This document shows positions 10,065 to 20,051 of a stretch of 64,000 nucleotides of DNA, in pieces. Source of the stretch: Symsagittifera roscoffensis (Eukaryota > Xenacoelomorpha > Acoela > Convolutidae); contig NC_087062.1 of the NCBI RefSeq assembly GCF_963678635.1, forward strand, positions 5,444,193 to 5,508,192, read 5' to 3'. Below the pieces are notes generated by a model that was not told the origin of the DNA, searched no databases, and saw only the letters and a list, made by a program, of their open reading frames with translations. A program made the translations under genes and the position numbers. The stretch's first letter is position 1. Each line of letters starts with the position of its first letter.

Positions 10065-10480
10065 TTAATTAGTGTCTAACGACCTCAAACGTCGATTCAC
10101 TATCCAACCCTTTCTAAAAACCCAGGACTAACAGAAATTTTTAAACAAAACTAATCATTCAAATTAGGATAAACAGTGAAGAACTTCGGTTATTCATCCT
10201 TCACTTGACCCCCCCTCTTACCAGACCCAGGATAAATCTTAGACTTAGTAAGTTTAAAATAGTATCTAACGAACTACTCGCGTTCTAATTATACCTGAAC
10301 CTTGTGGATCGATTTACTATTCTCCAACCCTTGAACACAATCACTACCCCTAAGTAAGATTAAGTAAGTTAACACCTTAGCTTATACTAGTCACGAGAAA
10401 GTAAAAATCATTCTCCGGAATCGATATACTTTTCTCTCCAACCCTGAACAAATAGACCCAGGTTAAGCTAACCAAAAAAT
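10065..10480 (+). repeat. Repeated leader modules
   Basis: Three blocks share a TCGATT-ACTAT-CCAACCC theme (around 10093, 10307 and 10419), variously associated with 'tctaacga' and 'acccagg'. The minus-strand leader keeps at least one ('gtctaacgac', 'cgtcgattcacta') near 56400-56435. A CAG/GTTAAG at about 10459-10467 could be a weak splice donor for a subgenomic env RNA. No ORF of note is present. Confidence 0.4.
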
Positions 10481-10549
10481 CGTAAGGACTAACAGTTTAA
10501 GTAATTAGAATTCACTTAACAACTTTTTGCATCCGTCATCCTAAACCTT

Positions 10550-11017
10550 ATGTCATTTAAAAACCTAGGCAACAAACAAACAATCGTTTTACACAATTGT
10601 GAAATAGATAACAAAAAATACGACCTTGTAATCACACCTCATACACAAACAGTTGGATACATTCGCACAAAACGACAAACACTAAAAAGAAAAATAATAA
10701 CTAAACAAAGACAGATAACACGAAAAAGATTTTCAAAAAACCGAAACGCATTTTCAGAATCAGAAACCAACAGTTTAGACGAACTTTACAAACTAAAAGA
10801 ATCAATAGATAAAAATTGCCCACTTCACGATCAATTATATTTTTCTGACTCAGAAACAACTTCAAATTCATCACAAAGAGGAAAAAGAAGAATAAAAAAG
10901 CAGTATAAACACAAACCAGTACATTTATACAATTGGAATCAACCAATTCGACACATTAATAATTACATATTAACAGTCATCGAACGGAAAAATGAGTTCA
11001 ACGCACACCCCAGGTGA
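10550..11017 (+). CDS. ORF1: small basic protein upstream of gag, unknown function
   Basis: 155 residues, rich in Lys/Arg (for example KRQTLKRKIITKQRQITRKR), with an acidic LYFSDSE patch in the middle and a YNWNQPIRHI motif near the C terminus. Its 3' end overlaps the gag start by 26 nt in another frame. The minus-strand units encode relatives at 36036-35570 and 55977-55540. These share the MSxxNLGxKQTIV start, the FSDSE patch and the L-Y-x-x-N-Q-P-I-R motif, while DNA identity is modest. That pattern suggests selection on the protein. It could be a nucleic-acid-binding or accessory factor. It is not a standard Ty3/gypsy gene and I recognise no family. Confidence 0.65.
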   Translation: MSFKNLGNKQTIVLHNCEIDNKKYDLVITPHTQTVGYIRTKRQTLKRKIITKQRQITRKRFSKNRNAFSESETNSLDELYKLKESIDKNCPLHDQLYFSDSETTSNSSQRGKRRIKKQYKHKPVHLYNWNQPIRHINNYILTVIERKNEFNAHPR

Positions 11018-13319
11018 CGAAACTCCAGATGATGATGAAATCTTTCCCTTTATAGTAGATGCAGATACTGATAGAGGACAACACATATTTTGTCAAAATT
11101 TACTAATAAATTTATTTGAACCCGGAATCACTCCATGTAAAACAGAGTTCCCCGATGTAAAAATCAAAAGACAAATCATAGATCACTATCTAAAAGATAT
11201 ATGCAACATAACACAACAGTATGGAATCTACTCTATAGAATTCACTTCCCCAAACCACAATAATAGAACATATACTATTCAAACAGACGATCTTGATTTA
11301 GAATTTTCAAAAGTTTTTTCAGAATATATAAAAAGCATCCAATATCATAACTCACAAAGAGCAAACTCCATTTTCACCAATGAAGTTTTCGCTATAATAT
11401 ATAGTTATATTTCGATATTAGAAAATGAACTCCCATTAACAAATATCTCACCGACAGAACAATCTAAACATTTAAGAGTACGACATGAAATCACACTACT
11501 CTCTAGTTATTTAAACATCATTAAAGAAAATTTCACGAAAGACGACGTTTCACAACATACCAAACACGATTTACAAAAAATTTTGGCATGGTTCATAATA
11601 GATTATTTTACACACAATATTGATTTAATTGCACAAGCAAGAAAAAATTTTAGACCCCAAAATTCGAACGATGATACCGCCATCACAGAACAATCAGATT
11701 ATGTTTGGGACCCCGAATGGTCTCATCCCGCATTTATAGACTTTCCACAATCAATCTCAAGTCAAGCAATAGGTACAATATCTTACATAAGAGATTATGT
11801 AAGAGTAATACCATTAACAATTGATGCAACACCATTAAACTGTAATACATTTTTACCCGATACACAAAATAATAGTTTAAACTCTACAGTCATACACAAC
11901 GAAAATCTCAATGGAACTAGGAATCTTACTCAACAAGATATCCAGACACCATCACACTTCATAAGAGAAGAAATTGTACACACAACAACTACACAACAAA
12001 GTATTTCACCAATACGCCCCAATTTAACAACACCAAGAAATACAAATCCTTCACAAACACAGGTAACCTTGCAATCAACCGTTAAACCTTCGGTTGCTCC
12101 AAAATATTCACATATGGATTACCAAACATACAGAACCATGACAATACCATCAAAAACACGAAAAACGTTCACTAGAAACAACTTTGCAGAACATAATTAT
12201 AATTATACACATCCGTCAAAAACAAATTATCAACCACAAAGAAATTTTAATCAATACACAAAACCTCGAAATTGGGATAACCCAACGGCCCAATATAATT
12301 CCAACAATTTTCAACCAAATCCTCCACAGGATCGCAGTGAAAATTACCCATTTTTTCAACAAAATAAGAATAAAAAACAAACATCTTATCAAATGGATTA
12401 TTTATCCTCAGATGATGATTTCTTACAACCAGATATCTTTGCACCAAATACTCAAGACTATCGTAGACAAGGAATACAGAAAACACGTACAAATCATAGA
12501 AATTTTTCTCCAAAACCGATAGATGCACAATATCAACAACCAATCCAACAACAAAATCCAATTAATACACAATCTTTTCAACCAATTCAACAACAAAATC
12601 CAATGACTGCACACTCGTATCAAGCATCACAAATGCAAAGTGAAATACCACTCCCATATTATCTTCAACAACATGAAATAACAAGAAACCAACTTTCAAA
12701 TTTTTCTCAAATGCCAAATGCAGCTGAATCATTACAAATGACAATGAATCCATACCTAATGGGTGGATCATCAATAACATCAAACAAACCCTTAATGGTT
12801 TTCACAGGAACAGACCCTGAATACTCTGTAGAAGATTATTTAAACGCAGTAACAGCAAACCTGATTTTAAACATTGGACCTGAACCAATTAATACGCCAC
12901 TACATCAAAACTGGATACATCGACGCACAGCGTTGATACAAACAACCTTAGATGGCGCAGCCCAAAAATGGTTTTCAGTACTACCCCTAGAAATAAAATC
13001 AAACTGGAAAAGATTTACACAAGAATTTTCAAAAATGTTTGACTCTGAAAGAAACAAACAACAACAAAGAGTTTTATGTAATGAAATTCGCAGATTACCA
13101 AACGAAACTATCAAACAGTTAGCAGTAAGAATCGAAACACTAGTTCGAAAAGCATATTCACTAAATACACATGACTATAAAAACACAAAGATGACAGAAA
13201 TCTTAATGATGACCTTAACACCACAATTAAGGAAAATAGCAATAAAAAAGAGAGCATCCCATCCTTCTTCAATTCGAGAACCCGATTTAGATTTTAGAAA
13301 ACTAGTAGACAAACTATAA
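10992..13319 (+). CDS. gag: Gag (matrix/capsid part) of the Ty3/gypsy-type element
   Basis: 775 residues. The N-terminal half is element-specific and acidic (TPDDDEIFPFIVDADTD). The middle is Gln/Asn/Pro-rich and low complexity. Residues about 590-775 form a retrotransposon gag (capsid) domain with recognisable 'DGAAQKWFSVLP' and 'EFSKMFDSE' segments. The frame ends at a TAA (13317-13319), after which the same frame runs on into the zinc knuckle and pol. Two minus-strand relatives have a Glu codon here. The role is assembly of the virus-like particle that packages element RNA in the cytoplasm. ATG 10992 follows AAAA and overlaps ORF1. The capsid call is solid; the N-terminal part is not assignable to a known fold by eye. 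Confidence 0.85.
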   Translation: MSSTHTPGDETPDDDEIFPFIVDADTDRGQHIFCQNLLINLFEPGITPCKTEFPDVKIKRQIIDHYLKDICNITQQYGIYSIEFTSPNHNNRTYTIQTDDLDLEFSKVFSEYIKSIQYHNSQRANSIFTNEVFAIIYSYISILENELPLTNISPTEQSKHLRVRHEITLLSSYLNIIKENFTKDDVSQHTKHDLQKILAWFIIDYFTHNIDLIAQARKNFRPQNSNDDTAITEQSDYVWDPEWSHPAFIDFPQSISSQAIGTISYIRDYVRVIPLTIDATPLNCNTFLPDTQNNSLNSTVIHNENLNGTRNLTQQDIQTPSHFIREEIVHTTTTQQSISPIRPNLTTPRNTNPSQTQVTLQSTVKPSVAPKYSHMDYQTYRTMTIPSKTRKTFTRNNFAEHNYNYTHPSKTNYQPQRNFNQYTKPRNWDNPTAQYNSNNFQPNPPQDRSENYPFFQQNKNKKQTSYQMDYLSSDDDFLQPDIFAPNTQDYRRQGIQKTRTNHRNFSPKPIDAQYQQPIQQQNPINTQSFQPIQQQNPMTAHSYQASQMQSEIPLPYYLQQHEITRNQLSNFSQMPNAAESLQMTMNPYLMGGSSITSNKPLMVFTGTDPEYSVEDYLNAVTANLILNIGPEPINTPLHQNWIHRRTALIQTTLDGAAQKWFSVLPLEIKSNWKRFTQEFSKMFDSERNKQQQRVLCNEIRRLPNETIKQLAVRIETLVRKAYSLNTHDYKNTKMTEILMMTLTPQLRKIAIKKRASHPSSIREPDLDFRKLVDKL
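13317..13319 (+). other. In-frame stop between gag and zinc knuckle/pol
   Basis: Gag (from 10992) and pol (to 19220) are in the same frame, separated only by this TAA. In the minus-strand relatives near 43800 and 53300 the aligned codon is GAA (DKLEQAE). The simplest reading is one G-to-T change in an originally single gag-pol frame. Programmed readthrough is the alternative. Confidence 0.7.
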
Positions 13320-13334
13320 CAAGCAGAAATCACG

Positions 13335-16300
13335 ATGAAACTAGAAGAAACGGAAAATCTGAAATTACAATACGTTAACAAAATTGAAACGACTTCCACT
13401 AGTATAAACAATATACAGGAATCAGAGACAGACCTCGTCGAAAAAATCACTGAAATACTTAATATTTACGAAAAGAACCCAAACTTTAAAGGCAAACCAT
13501 CTTTCAAAAAATGGTGTAATTATTGCCGACGATACGGACATAGTATTTCCGAATGTAGCAAAAAACAGCAAGATAGTCAAAATAAACCTCAAAAATACAA
13601 AGAACCAAATAAATCATTCTATCAATACATGAAAAAAGATCAAAATCTACCAAACAAAAATGTATACAGCAACAACAGTTCAGGAAAGCCACTTCCGAAC
13701 AATGCAAGTTATACAAGAAATCAATCTCCATATAACTCAAGTTATAGAGGAAGATCACCAGAACGGAGAAACACGCAAAATTCATCACAAAATCACTACA
13801 ATAGACCAAATAGTAGAAATAACTACTCCAGATCAAATTCAAATACACAACGATTTGTTTCTAGATCTAACTCCCAATCAAGAAATAATTACTATCCAAA
13901 CAACCAATCACGAAATTCATCATATAATAGGAATAGAAACTACTCCTATAATCGAAATAGAAGTTATTCAAACAACCGAAACCAGCATTACCCGAACAAT
14001 CGATCAAGGAATAACTCCTATAATAGATCGAACTATAACAGACCAAACAGCAATTATCAAAACAGATCGCGAAATAATTCACAAAACCGACATTCAAGTT
14101 ATAATAACCGTTATAGAAATTATTCCCAATCACCACACCGGAATAATAATCACTATAATAACTCTAATAATCGTCATAGAAGCAGTACACCTAAACATCC
14201 AAGACAAATCAATCAAGTACAAGCTAACCCAGAAACAACATCAGACCCCCCAGGTATTGATGACACAGTAACTGATACGTTACAACTCAATCAAATAAAT
14301 TGTACATCATCAGATTCAGAAAGTGATCAAGAAAACACTCTTTCTATCAATATGATAAAAGTCGAGAATGACTATGAATCTGTCATATATGAACAACCTT
14401 TTCCATCACACATATATGAAAATCAATCAGAATTTCTTCAAAATAATTACACTACACCCATAAATTCCACACCAACAACGCAAGAAACAAATGCAAAAAA
14501 TAATACAGAACAACCCAATCAAAATGTCAAAACAAAATGCTTGAATACAAACCACATCTACCAAAATATACAAAAAGAACAACCCAAAGAAAAAATCTGG
14601 ACAATACCATTTCTCTTAGAAAGCCCAAGAAACAAAGAATTTCAACCACCAGACCTTGAAATAGATTTTTTAATTGATTCAGGAGCCGAATCAAACATAA
14701 TAAACATTCCCACATGGAATGAAATAAAATCTTTACACCCAAAGCTAACGCCTCTTGAAACCTCTAGTAAGCTAGCAACAGCACAAGGATCAACATTGAT
14801 CAACTACGGAAAAATTCATTTATTTCTCCTCCCCACCAGAACAATGGAACAAAGCAAAATTTTAAATAAGCCATTTAAACAAATATTCCATATCACTGAT
14901 ATTAAATATAATATCATTGGAATACCATTTATTTCAAAGTATATACCAACAATTAACATTCTAAATAGTAAAATATTAATTAAAGATAAATATACAAAAG
15001 CAAAGGAAACATCCTTAACATTTTTTCAAAGATTAAATAAACAACCACCATTCTTTTCAAAATTCTACCCAATATTTAACCAACAAAGAAAACACCTGAA
15101 ACCACTATCAGGAAACATTTATAATTTTTCAATCAAACAAGTTCACCAATATGATAAAGAACAAAACAAACAAAAATTTTATATGTCAGATTTTGAATTC
15201 AAACCTATTCATAAATTTTTCAAAATCACAATCTCTTCAATAAAATATTTGAAAAATTCGAATTCAGATATTATCTCCTTACATGTTTATAACAACACAC
15301 CTTACCAAGTAACATTACCTTTAGGACTTTTAGGATATTGCGAAACCAACGCTACAATATCACCAATACACGAAAAAGCCTATCGCGTAAATAATATACT
15401 CCAATTACTAGATATTTGCCAATCAACAATTCTTAATGAAGAATTATCTATAAATAATATAATAAGTAACGAAAACAGAAATACGGATTATTTCACAAAA
15501 ACTCCATATTTCAAACCTACATTCAACATAAGTAACTACACAGAAAACCAACAGAAATTTTTAACAATGTTTAATTTTCAACATTCACAAATAACACAAG
15601 ACGAATTCGAAAAGTTAGCCAAACAGCTAATTAAATATTCATCCGTCTATGCAACATCAAAATTCGATGTTGGCAAAATCAGTTCATCACTACATCTCCC
15701 ATTAAAACCAGACGCAGTTTTCAAAAAACAGAGAGCAAGTAAAGTACCAATTCACTTACATGATAAAGTAAACAGATTACTCGATATTTTAGAACAGTAC
15801 AATATTATATCACCAGTTAATAAAGAAGAACAACCAAAAGGCAACACATTCATCAACCCCGTTATCATTCTAGCTAAAGGAGAATCATTAAAAATCGTTC
15901 TCGACGCTAGATACCTCAATTCACTCATAGATGAATCAAAATGTAATTGGCCCATCGAACCAATACAAGTTATTTTAACAAAAATAAATGGAAAATACTT
16001 CACAACCGCCGACATGAATAGTGCATACAATCAAATGCCACTAGATGAACAATCACGACGTTTAACACAATTTGTTATCGGAAACCAACAATATGAATTT
16101 AACCGCTTATTCTATGGAATATCCATAGGACCAGCAGCATTTTCAGATTTTATGAGCAAAATTTTTAGACCACTAATACTCAAGAAAAACGCAATCACCT
16201 ATCTAGACGATGTTTTTATGCAATCACAAACAAAAGACGAAATGTTCAATGTTTTAGAAAAATATCACCAAATACTTCAGAACGAAAATCTGAAGGCAGC

Positions 16301-19220
16301 ACCCGATAAATCACACTTCTTTTTGACAAGAGTTAAATTCTTAGGACACAACATAGAAAGAAAAACAATAACTCCACTGAAATCACGCATTGACGCTATT
16401 CAAAAACTTCAACCACCAACAAATAAAAAGAAAATCCAAGAATTCCTTGGAATGTTAAACTTTTTAAGTAAATATGTTTATAAAATGCAATTATATCTAC
16501 GACCATTTTACAACATCCTTAGACAACAAAATAATTTTGAATGGAATACAGAACACCAAGCACGATTCGAAGAAATAAAGAAACTTTTAACTGAACAAAT
16601 TTCAAACACAATTCCAGACCCTGATCAACCATTTTATGCAATGTGCGATGCTTCGAACTTTGGCATCGGCGCAGCACTATTACAATCACATAATGGTACA
16701 AACAAAATGAACCTGATATCAGCAAATTCCCGATTATTCACTCAAGCAGAGCTACGACTCTCAACTCTAATGAGAGAATGTACAGCCATAATATATACAC
16801 TGACAGAATATGAATTTCTGATACTTGGATCAAAACATCCCACAGTTCTATTCACAGATCACAAACCAATCATTTTTCTTTTTACACAAAAGTCTAATCC
16901 AAACCACCGAGTTTACAGATTTCAACTAATTCTAATGAAATTTCCAAACTTACATATAGTTTGGACTGCAGGAAAAAATCTTGCATTACCAGACACCTTA
17001 AGTCGAAATACACCACCTGAATTACTTACACGAAAAACGACAGTTGAAATACCCAAAAACATAAAATTCTACCTTGCAGAAAACGAAACATCACCCCGAT
17101 TAGAATGCAAATATGCAGTGAAAACTGATATTGAACAATCACAAATAAATAATTTACAACATTTTCCACTTTATTTAGATTGTCAAAATAATCATTATGA
17201 AGTTGACCTACTTGGAACATCAACTTTTAAACCAATTCCATATTCCCAATGGATAAAAAATAACACCCAACAAAAACGAACAAAACAACAACAAACTAAA
17301 AAAGACCATTTTCCACTAATAGAAAAAGAAAATTTAACTGATAAAATAAATTTATCAGGACCACAAACAAATGATTCAAAATACACAATAAATCAAGTTT
17401 TTGACCTCCATGACCCATTAGATACAATACCTTTATCTAAATTCGAAATTGAAAACATTTTTCTCCCTCCAACAGAAACAATTACAATTTCAACACTGAA
17501 ACAATATCAAAATCTTGACCCGATAATTAGACAACTCAAATCATGGCACAAATATAAAACTAAACCTGTCAAAGCAGATTCAACCATTCTAGGAAACAAA
17601 ACACTTCTCCGATACTTTCGTAAATTTAACAACACAACAATCAATGAAACTACAGACCTTTTAGAATACAACTTAAACGAATCCATAGTCCCCTGTCTTC
17701 CTTTAAGTATGATTCTCATCGCTTTTAATATTTCACATACACAAAATATTAAAGGACACTCTGGATCAGAAAAAACATATTCAAACTTTATACAAAATTT
17801 TTACTTCCCAAATGCACCAATTTGGATAAAAGTACTATGCAATGATTGTATAGTATGTCAACTAAATAAACCTTACCCAAATCAAAAACAAATAGCACAA
17901 AAACAAGACTTTAAAGGACAAAGTCTGTACTTTAATCACCGTATCTCATTTGATACTAAAGGCCCAATTTCACCCTCATCAGAAGGAAACTCCTACATTA
18001 TGGTAATTGTTGACGCATTTACACACTATGTAGCACTTAACCCAGTACCACATTGTAAAGCTTACTACGCATATACAACACTTTATGAACACTGGATAGC
18101 AAAATTTGGACTACCAGAAATTTTAGTCACAGACAACGGTACAGAATTCATAAATAATGAAATTATCACACTATGTCATTTATACAACATCAAACACAAA
18201 CCACGTACATCTCATGCACCTTGGACAAACGGCTTAGTCGAAGGTATGAACCGTTCACTACAAGAATACCTTAGATGTATCATCAACGGAAATGATACAA
18301 AATATACCGAGTGGTCAGCAGATGTAAAATTATTCCCCTTAGCATATAACTCACAAATCACGACAACACTAGGAATGTCACCATACGAAATGGTTTTTAA
18401 CCAAAAGCCACGCAAACCAATAATGTTTACAGCAAATTCCCATAAAAATGCACAAGGTTATTGTCAACCAAATAAAGATTCAATTTGTTATAACCTACCT
18501 TTACATACACACGATGAAGATCATTTTCATCACCCACAAATTCTTAAATTAGCCTCCGGTACACACACCGAATGGATTTTAAATAGAGATAAGAAACACA
18601 ATGAAATTTACCAAAAAATAACAAAAAAGTTATTACAAAGACAAAACATAAATGAACAAATAAATTCACGTTTTACACCAGCTTCCGATTTAAAAATAGG
18701 AACATTTGTTCTCATACCTAATTTTAATACTCAAAAAGGAATTTCTAAAAAATTACAACCCCTCCGAAAAGGACCCTACCAAATAATTGCAAGACCCACT
18801 GATGTCACATATAAACTTACCGACTCCAATAAAAAAGAAATCGTTCAGCACCGAAACAACTTATTACCTTACTATCCAAAAGAATACGCACTCCGCGAAT
18901 TAACCCAATTATATTCCTTCACAGGATTAAAAATAGTTCAAAACGAACCACATCTGAAAGATACAGAACAAAATGATAACCCCATCGAAAATCAAAACAC
19001 AAAACCAACAGCTACCAAAAACATTACAAAAAATCTAGACCATAAAGAATCCCAAAATCAAAGAAAAAATAGAAAAATGATAGAACAAATAATACCCCAA
19101 GAAGAAATAGATAAATCAGAACATAGAAAAACAACAAGACTCCGAAATCAACCACGTAAAAACTACAAAATGTTCATCCCCCAATCTAAAATATTAAAGA
19201 AAGTAGAATTTAAAAAGTAA
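13335..19220 (+). CDS. pol: Pol polyprotein: zinc knuckle, protease, RT, RNase H, integrase
   Basis: 1961 residues from the first ATG, and in frame from 13320. In order: a CCHC zinc knuckle C61-x2-C64-x4-H69-x4-C74, normally Gag nucleocapsid; an Asn/Arg/Ser-rich stretch about 125-290; aspartic protease with DSGAES at D448; reverse transcriptase with YLDD at 956-959; RNase H with D1105 (CDASNFG) and FTDHKP at D1175; integrase with an HHCC finger (H..H about 1466-1476, CNDCIVC about 1503) and D1540, D1600, E1636, a D,D-35-E spacing; then a GPY-type module (LRKGPYQI, about 1811) and a basic tail. This RT-RH-IN order defines Ty3/gypsy. All catalytic residues looked for are present, so the enzyme set seems intact. 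The polyprotein makes element cDNA and inserts it into host DNA. Confidence 0.92.
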   Translation: MKLEETENLKLQYVNKIETTSTSINNIQESETDLVEKITEILNIYEKNPNFKGKPSFKKWCNYCRRYGHSISECSKKQQDSQNKPQKYKEPNKSFYQYMKKDQNLPNKNVYSNNSSGKPLPNNASYTRNQSPYNSSYRGRSPERRNTQNSSQNHYNRPNSRNNYSRSNSNTQRFVSRSNSQSRNNYYPNNQSRNSSYNRNRNYSYNRNRSYSNNRNQHYPNNRSRNNSYNRSNYNRPNSNYQNRSRNNSQNRHSSYNNRYRNYSQSPHRNNNHYNNSNNRHRSSTPKHPRQINQVQANPETTSDPPGIDDTVTDTLQLNQINCTSSDSESDQENTLSINMIKVENDYESVIYEQPFPSHIYENQSEFLQNNYTTPINSTPTTQETNAKNNTEQPNQNVKTKCLNTNHIYQNIQKEQPKEKIWTIPFLLESPRNKEFQPPDLEIDFLIDSGAESNIINIPTWNEIKSLHPKLTPLETSSKLATAQGSTLINYGKIHLFLLPTRTMEQSKILNKPFKQIFHITDIKYNIIGIPFISKYIPTINILNSKILIKDKYTKAKETSLTFFQRLNKQPPFFSKFYPIFNQQRKHLKPLSGNIYNFSIKQVHQYDKEQNKQKFYMSDFEFKPIHKFFKITISSIKYLKNSNSDIISLHVYNNTPYQVTLPLGLLGYCETNATISPIHEKAYRVNNILQLLDICQSTILNEELSINNIISNENRNTDYFTKTPYFKPTFNISNYTENQQKFLTMFNFQHSQITQDEFEKLAKQLIKYSSVYATSKFDVGKISSSLHLPLKPDAVFKKQRASKVPIHLHDKVNRLLDILEQYNIISPVNKEEQPKGNTFINPVIILAKGESLKIVLDARYLNSLIDESKCNWPIEPIQVILTKINGKYFTTADMNSAYNQMPLDEQSRRLTQFVIGNQQYEFNRLFYGISIGPAAFSDFMSKIFRPLILKKNAITYLDDVFMQSQTKDEMFNVLEKYHQILQNENLKAAPDKSHFFLTRVKFLGHNIERKTITPLKSRIDAIQKLQPPTNKKKIQEFLGMLNFLSKYVYKMQLYLRPFYNILRQQNNFEWNTEHQARFEEIKKLLTEQISNTIPDPDQPFYAMCDASNFGIGAALLQSHNGTNKMNLISANSRLFTQAELRLSTLMRECTAIIYTLTEYEFLILGSKHPTVLFTDHKPIIFLFTQKSNPNHRVYRFQLILMKFPNLHIVWTAGKNLALPDTLSRNTPPELLTRKTTVEIPKNIKFYLAENETSPRLECKYAVKTDIEQSQINNLQHFPLYLDCQNNHYEVDLLGTSTFKPIPYSQWIKNNTQQKRTKQQQTKKDHFPLIEKENLTDKINLSGPQTNDSKYTINQVFDLHDPLDTIPLSKFEIENIFLPPTETITISTLKQYQNLDPIIRQLKSWHKYKTKPVKADSTILGNKTLLRYFRKFNNTTINETTDLLEYNLNESIVPCLPLSMILIAFNISHTQNIKGHSGSEKTYSNFIQNFYFPNAPIWIKVLCNDCIVCQLNKPYPNQKQIAQKQDFKGQSLYFNHRISFDTKGPISPSSEGNSYIMVIVDAFTHYVALNPVPHCKAYYAYTTLYEHWIAKFGLPEILVTDNGTEFINNEIITLCHLYNIKHKPRTSHAPWTNGLVEGMNRSLQEYLRCIINGNDTKYTEWSADVKLFPLAYNSQITTTLGMSPYEMVFNQKPRKPIMFTANSHKNAQGYCQPNKDSICYNLPLHTHDEDHFHHPQILKLASGTHTEWILNRDKKHNEIYQKITKKLLQRQNINEQINSRFTPASDLKIGTFVLIPNFNTQKGISKKLQPLRKGPYQIIARPTDVTYKLTDSNKKEIVQHRNNLLPYYPKEYALRELTQLYSFTGLKIVQNEPHLKDTEQNDNPIENQNTKPTATKNITKNLDHKESQNQRKNRKMIEQIIPQEEIDKSEHRKTTRLRNQPRKNYKMFIPQSKILKKVEFKK

Positions 19221-19820
19221 ATTTAAGACTTTATACTTCACAATCTTGAAACCTCCGTAACATTTTTCATTTCCATTTTTCAAAATAACATGCTCACAAG
19301 TACGCAATAATTCTAGTTCAAAATAGACCAATAGGATTCATCCAATCCGCCACTTTCTCTAACTCAAACTAAGATCAATTAGACGAATAATCTAGAACTC
19401 CAGGCACATCTCTAACTATAACTTTACAACCTCCAGGTCAAAAATAAGCAAACCACTTCAACTTGACAACTAAAATAAATATCACCATAATACCGTACCC
19501 CTCCCTTATTTAATAACCCAAAGATCAACAATATTTCCCCAACTCAGACCACGAATACCCCCAAAACAAAATTGATAACTTAGCCTAAAGTAACAAAATG
19601 AAAATTTTAATTAGCCTAAAGCATAAAAATCTCACCATACCCCGGATCATTTGACAAACAAAAATAAAGAAAAAGACGACCTCCCGATCACCATTAAAAT
19701 TGCCCCCAACAATTTTTTACAAAACTCAACCCACTTGTCAAAAAACTAATAAATAATCCGACCACACTGGAAAATCGCCTCAAACAGCAAAAAATAATCG
19801 ACCAAGAGATCATTTCTTAA
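19221..19820 (+). other. Pol-to-3' ORF spacer
   Basis: About 600 bp of A/C-rich sequence with no supported gene, between pol and the 3' ORFs. The minus-strand units lack this part: their pol ends run directly into the middle of the accessory ORF. It may carry splice or regulatory signals for 3' gene expression, but none is clear. Confidence 0.5.
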
Positions 19821-20051
19821 ATGCTCTTCTCTCAAACAGTCACTCGAATACTTATCAATTTTAAACAATTTTTTTCAATACTTGAAGCTTTTATAATATT
19901 TCTTTTTGATATACTTGAATCTTTTTTAATAATCTTAATCATTTTTTGTAACATTTTTTTAATTTTCTACACCATACTCGAACTATTCCTCCAACTTTCC
20001 AAAACCCTTGATTATATCCACAGGTACGATTTATACAACTTGTCTAAATGA
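19821..20051 (+). CDS. Small hydrophobic ORF, 76 aa
   Basis: Nearly the whole protein is Phe/Ile/Leu-rich and predicts one or two membrane-spanning stretches (for example FIIFLFDILESFLIILIIF). Its stop overlaps the ATG of the next frame by four bases (ATGA at 20048-20051), a layout that allows coupled or reinitiated translation. The minus-strand units have lost this region, so conservation cannot be tested in this window. It could be a viroporin-like or accessory membrane protein, or a chance T-rich frame. Confidence 0.35.
   Translation: MLFSQTVTRILINFKQFFSILEAFIIFLFDILESFLIILIIFCNIFLIFYTILELFLQLSKTLDYIHRYDLYNLSK

Noticed and set aside
12184-12783. Several frames antisense to or out of phase with gag
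   Set aside because: They sit in the Gln/Asn-rich, stop-poor region of gag and mirror its composition.
13317-13319. Programmed TMV-type stop readthrough
   Set aside because: TAA is followed by CAA GCA, which does not fit the usual CAR-YYA context, and relatives carry a Glu codon. A mutation is simpler, though readthrough is not excluded.
13660-14271. A 203-codon frame overlapping pol in another phase
   Set aside because: It lies in the repetitive Asn/Arg/Ser-codon stretch, where alternative frames stay open by composition. The protein is Ile/Thr low complexity, with no motif and no start context.
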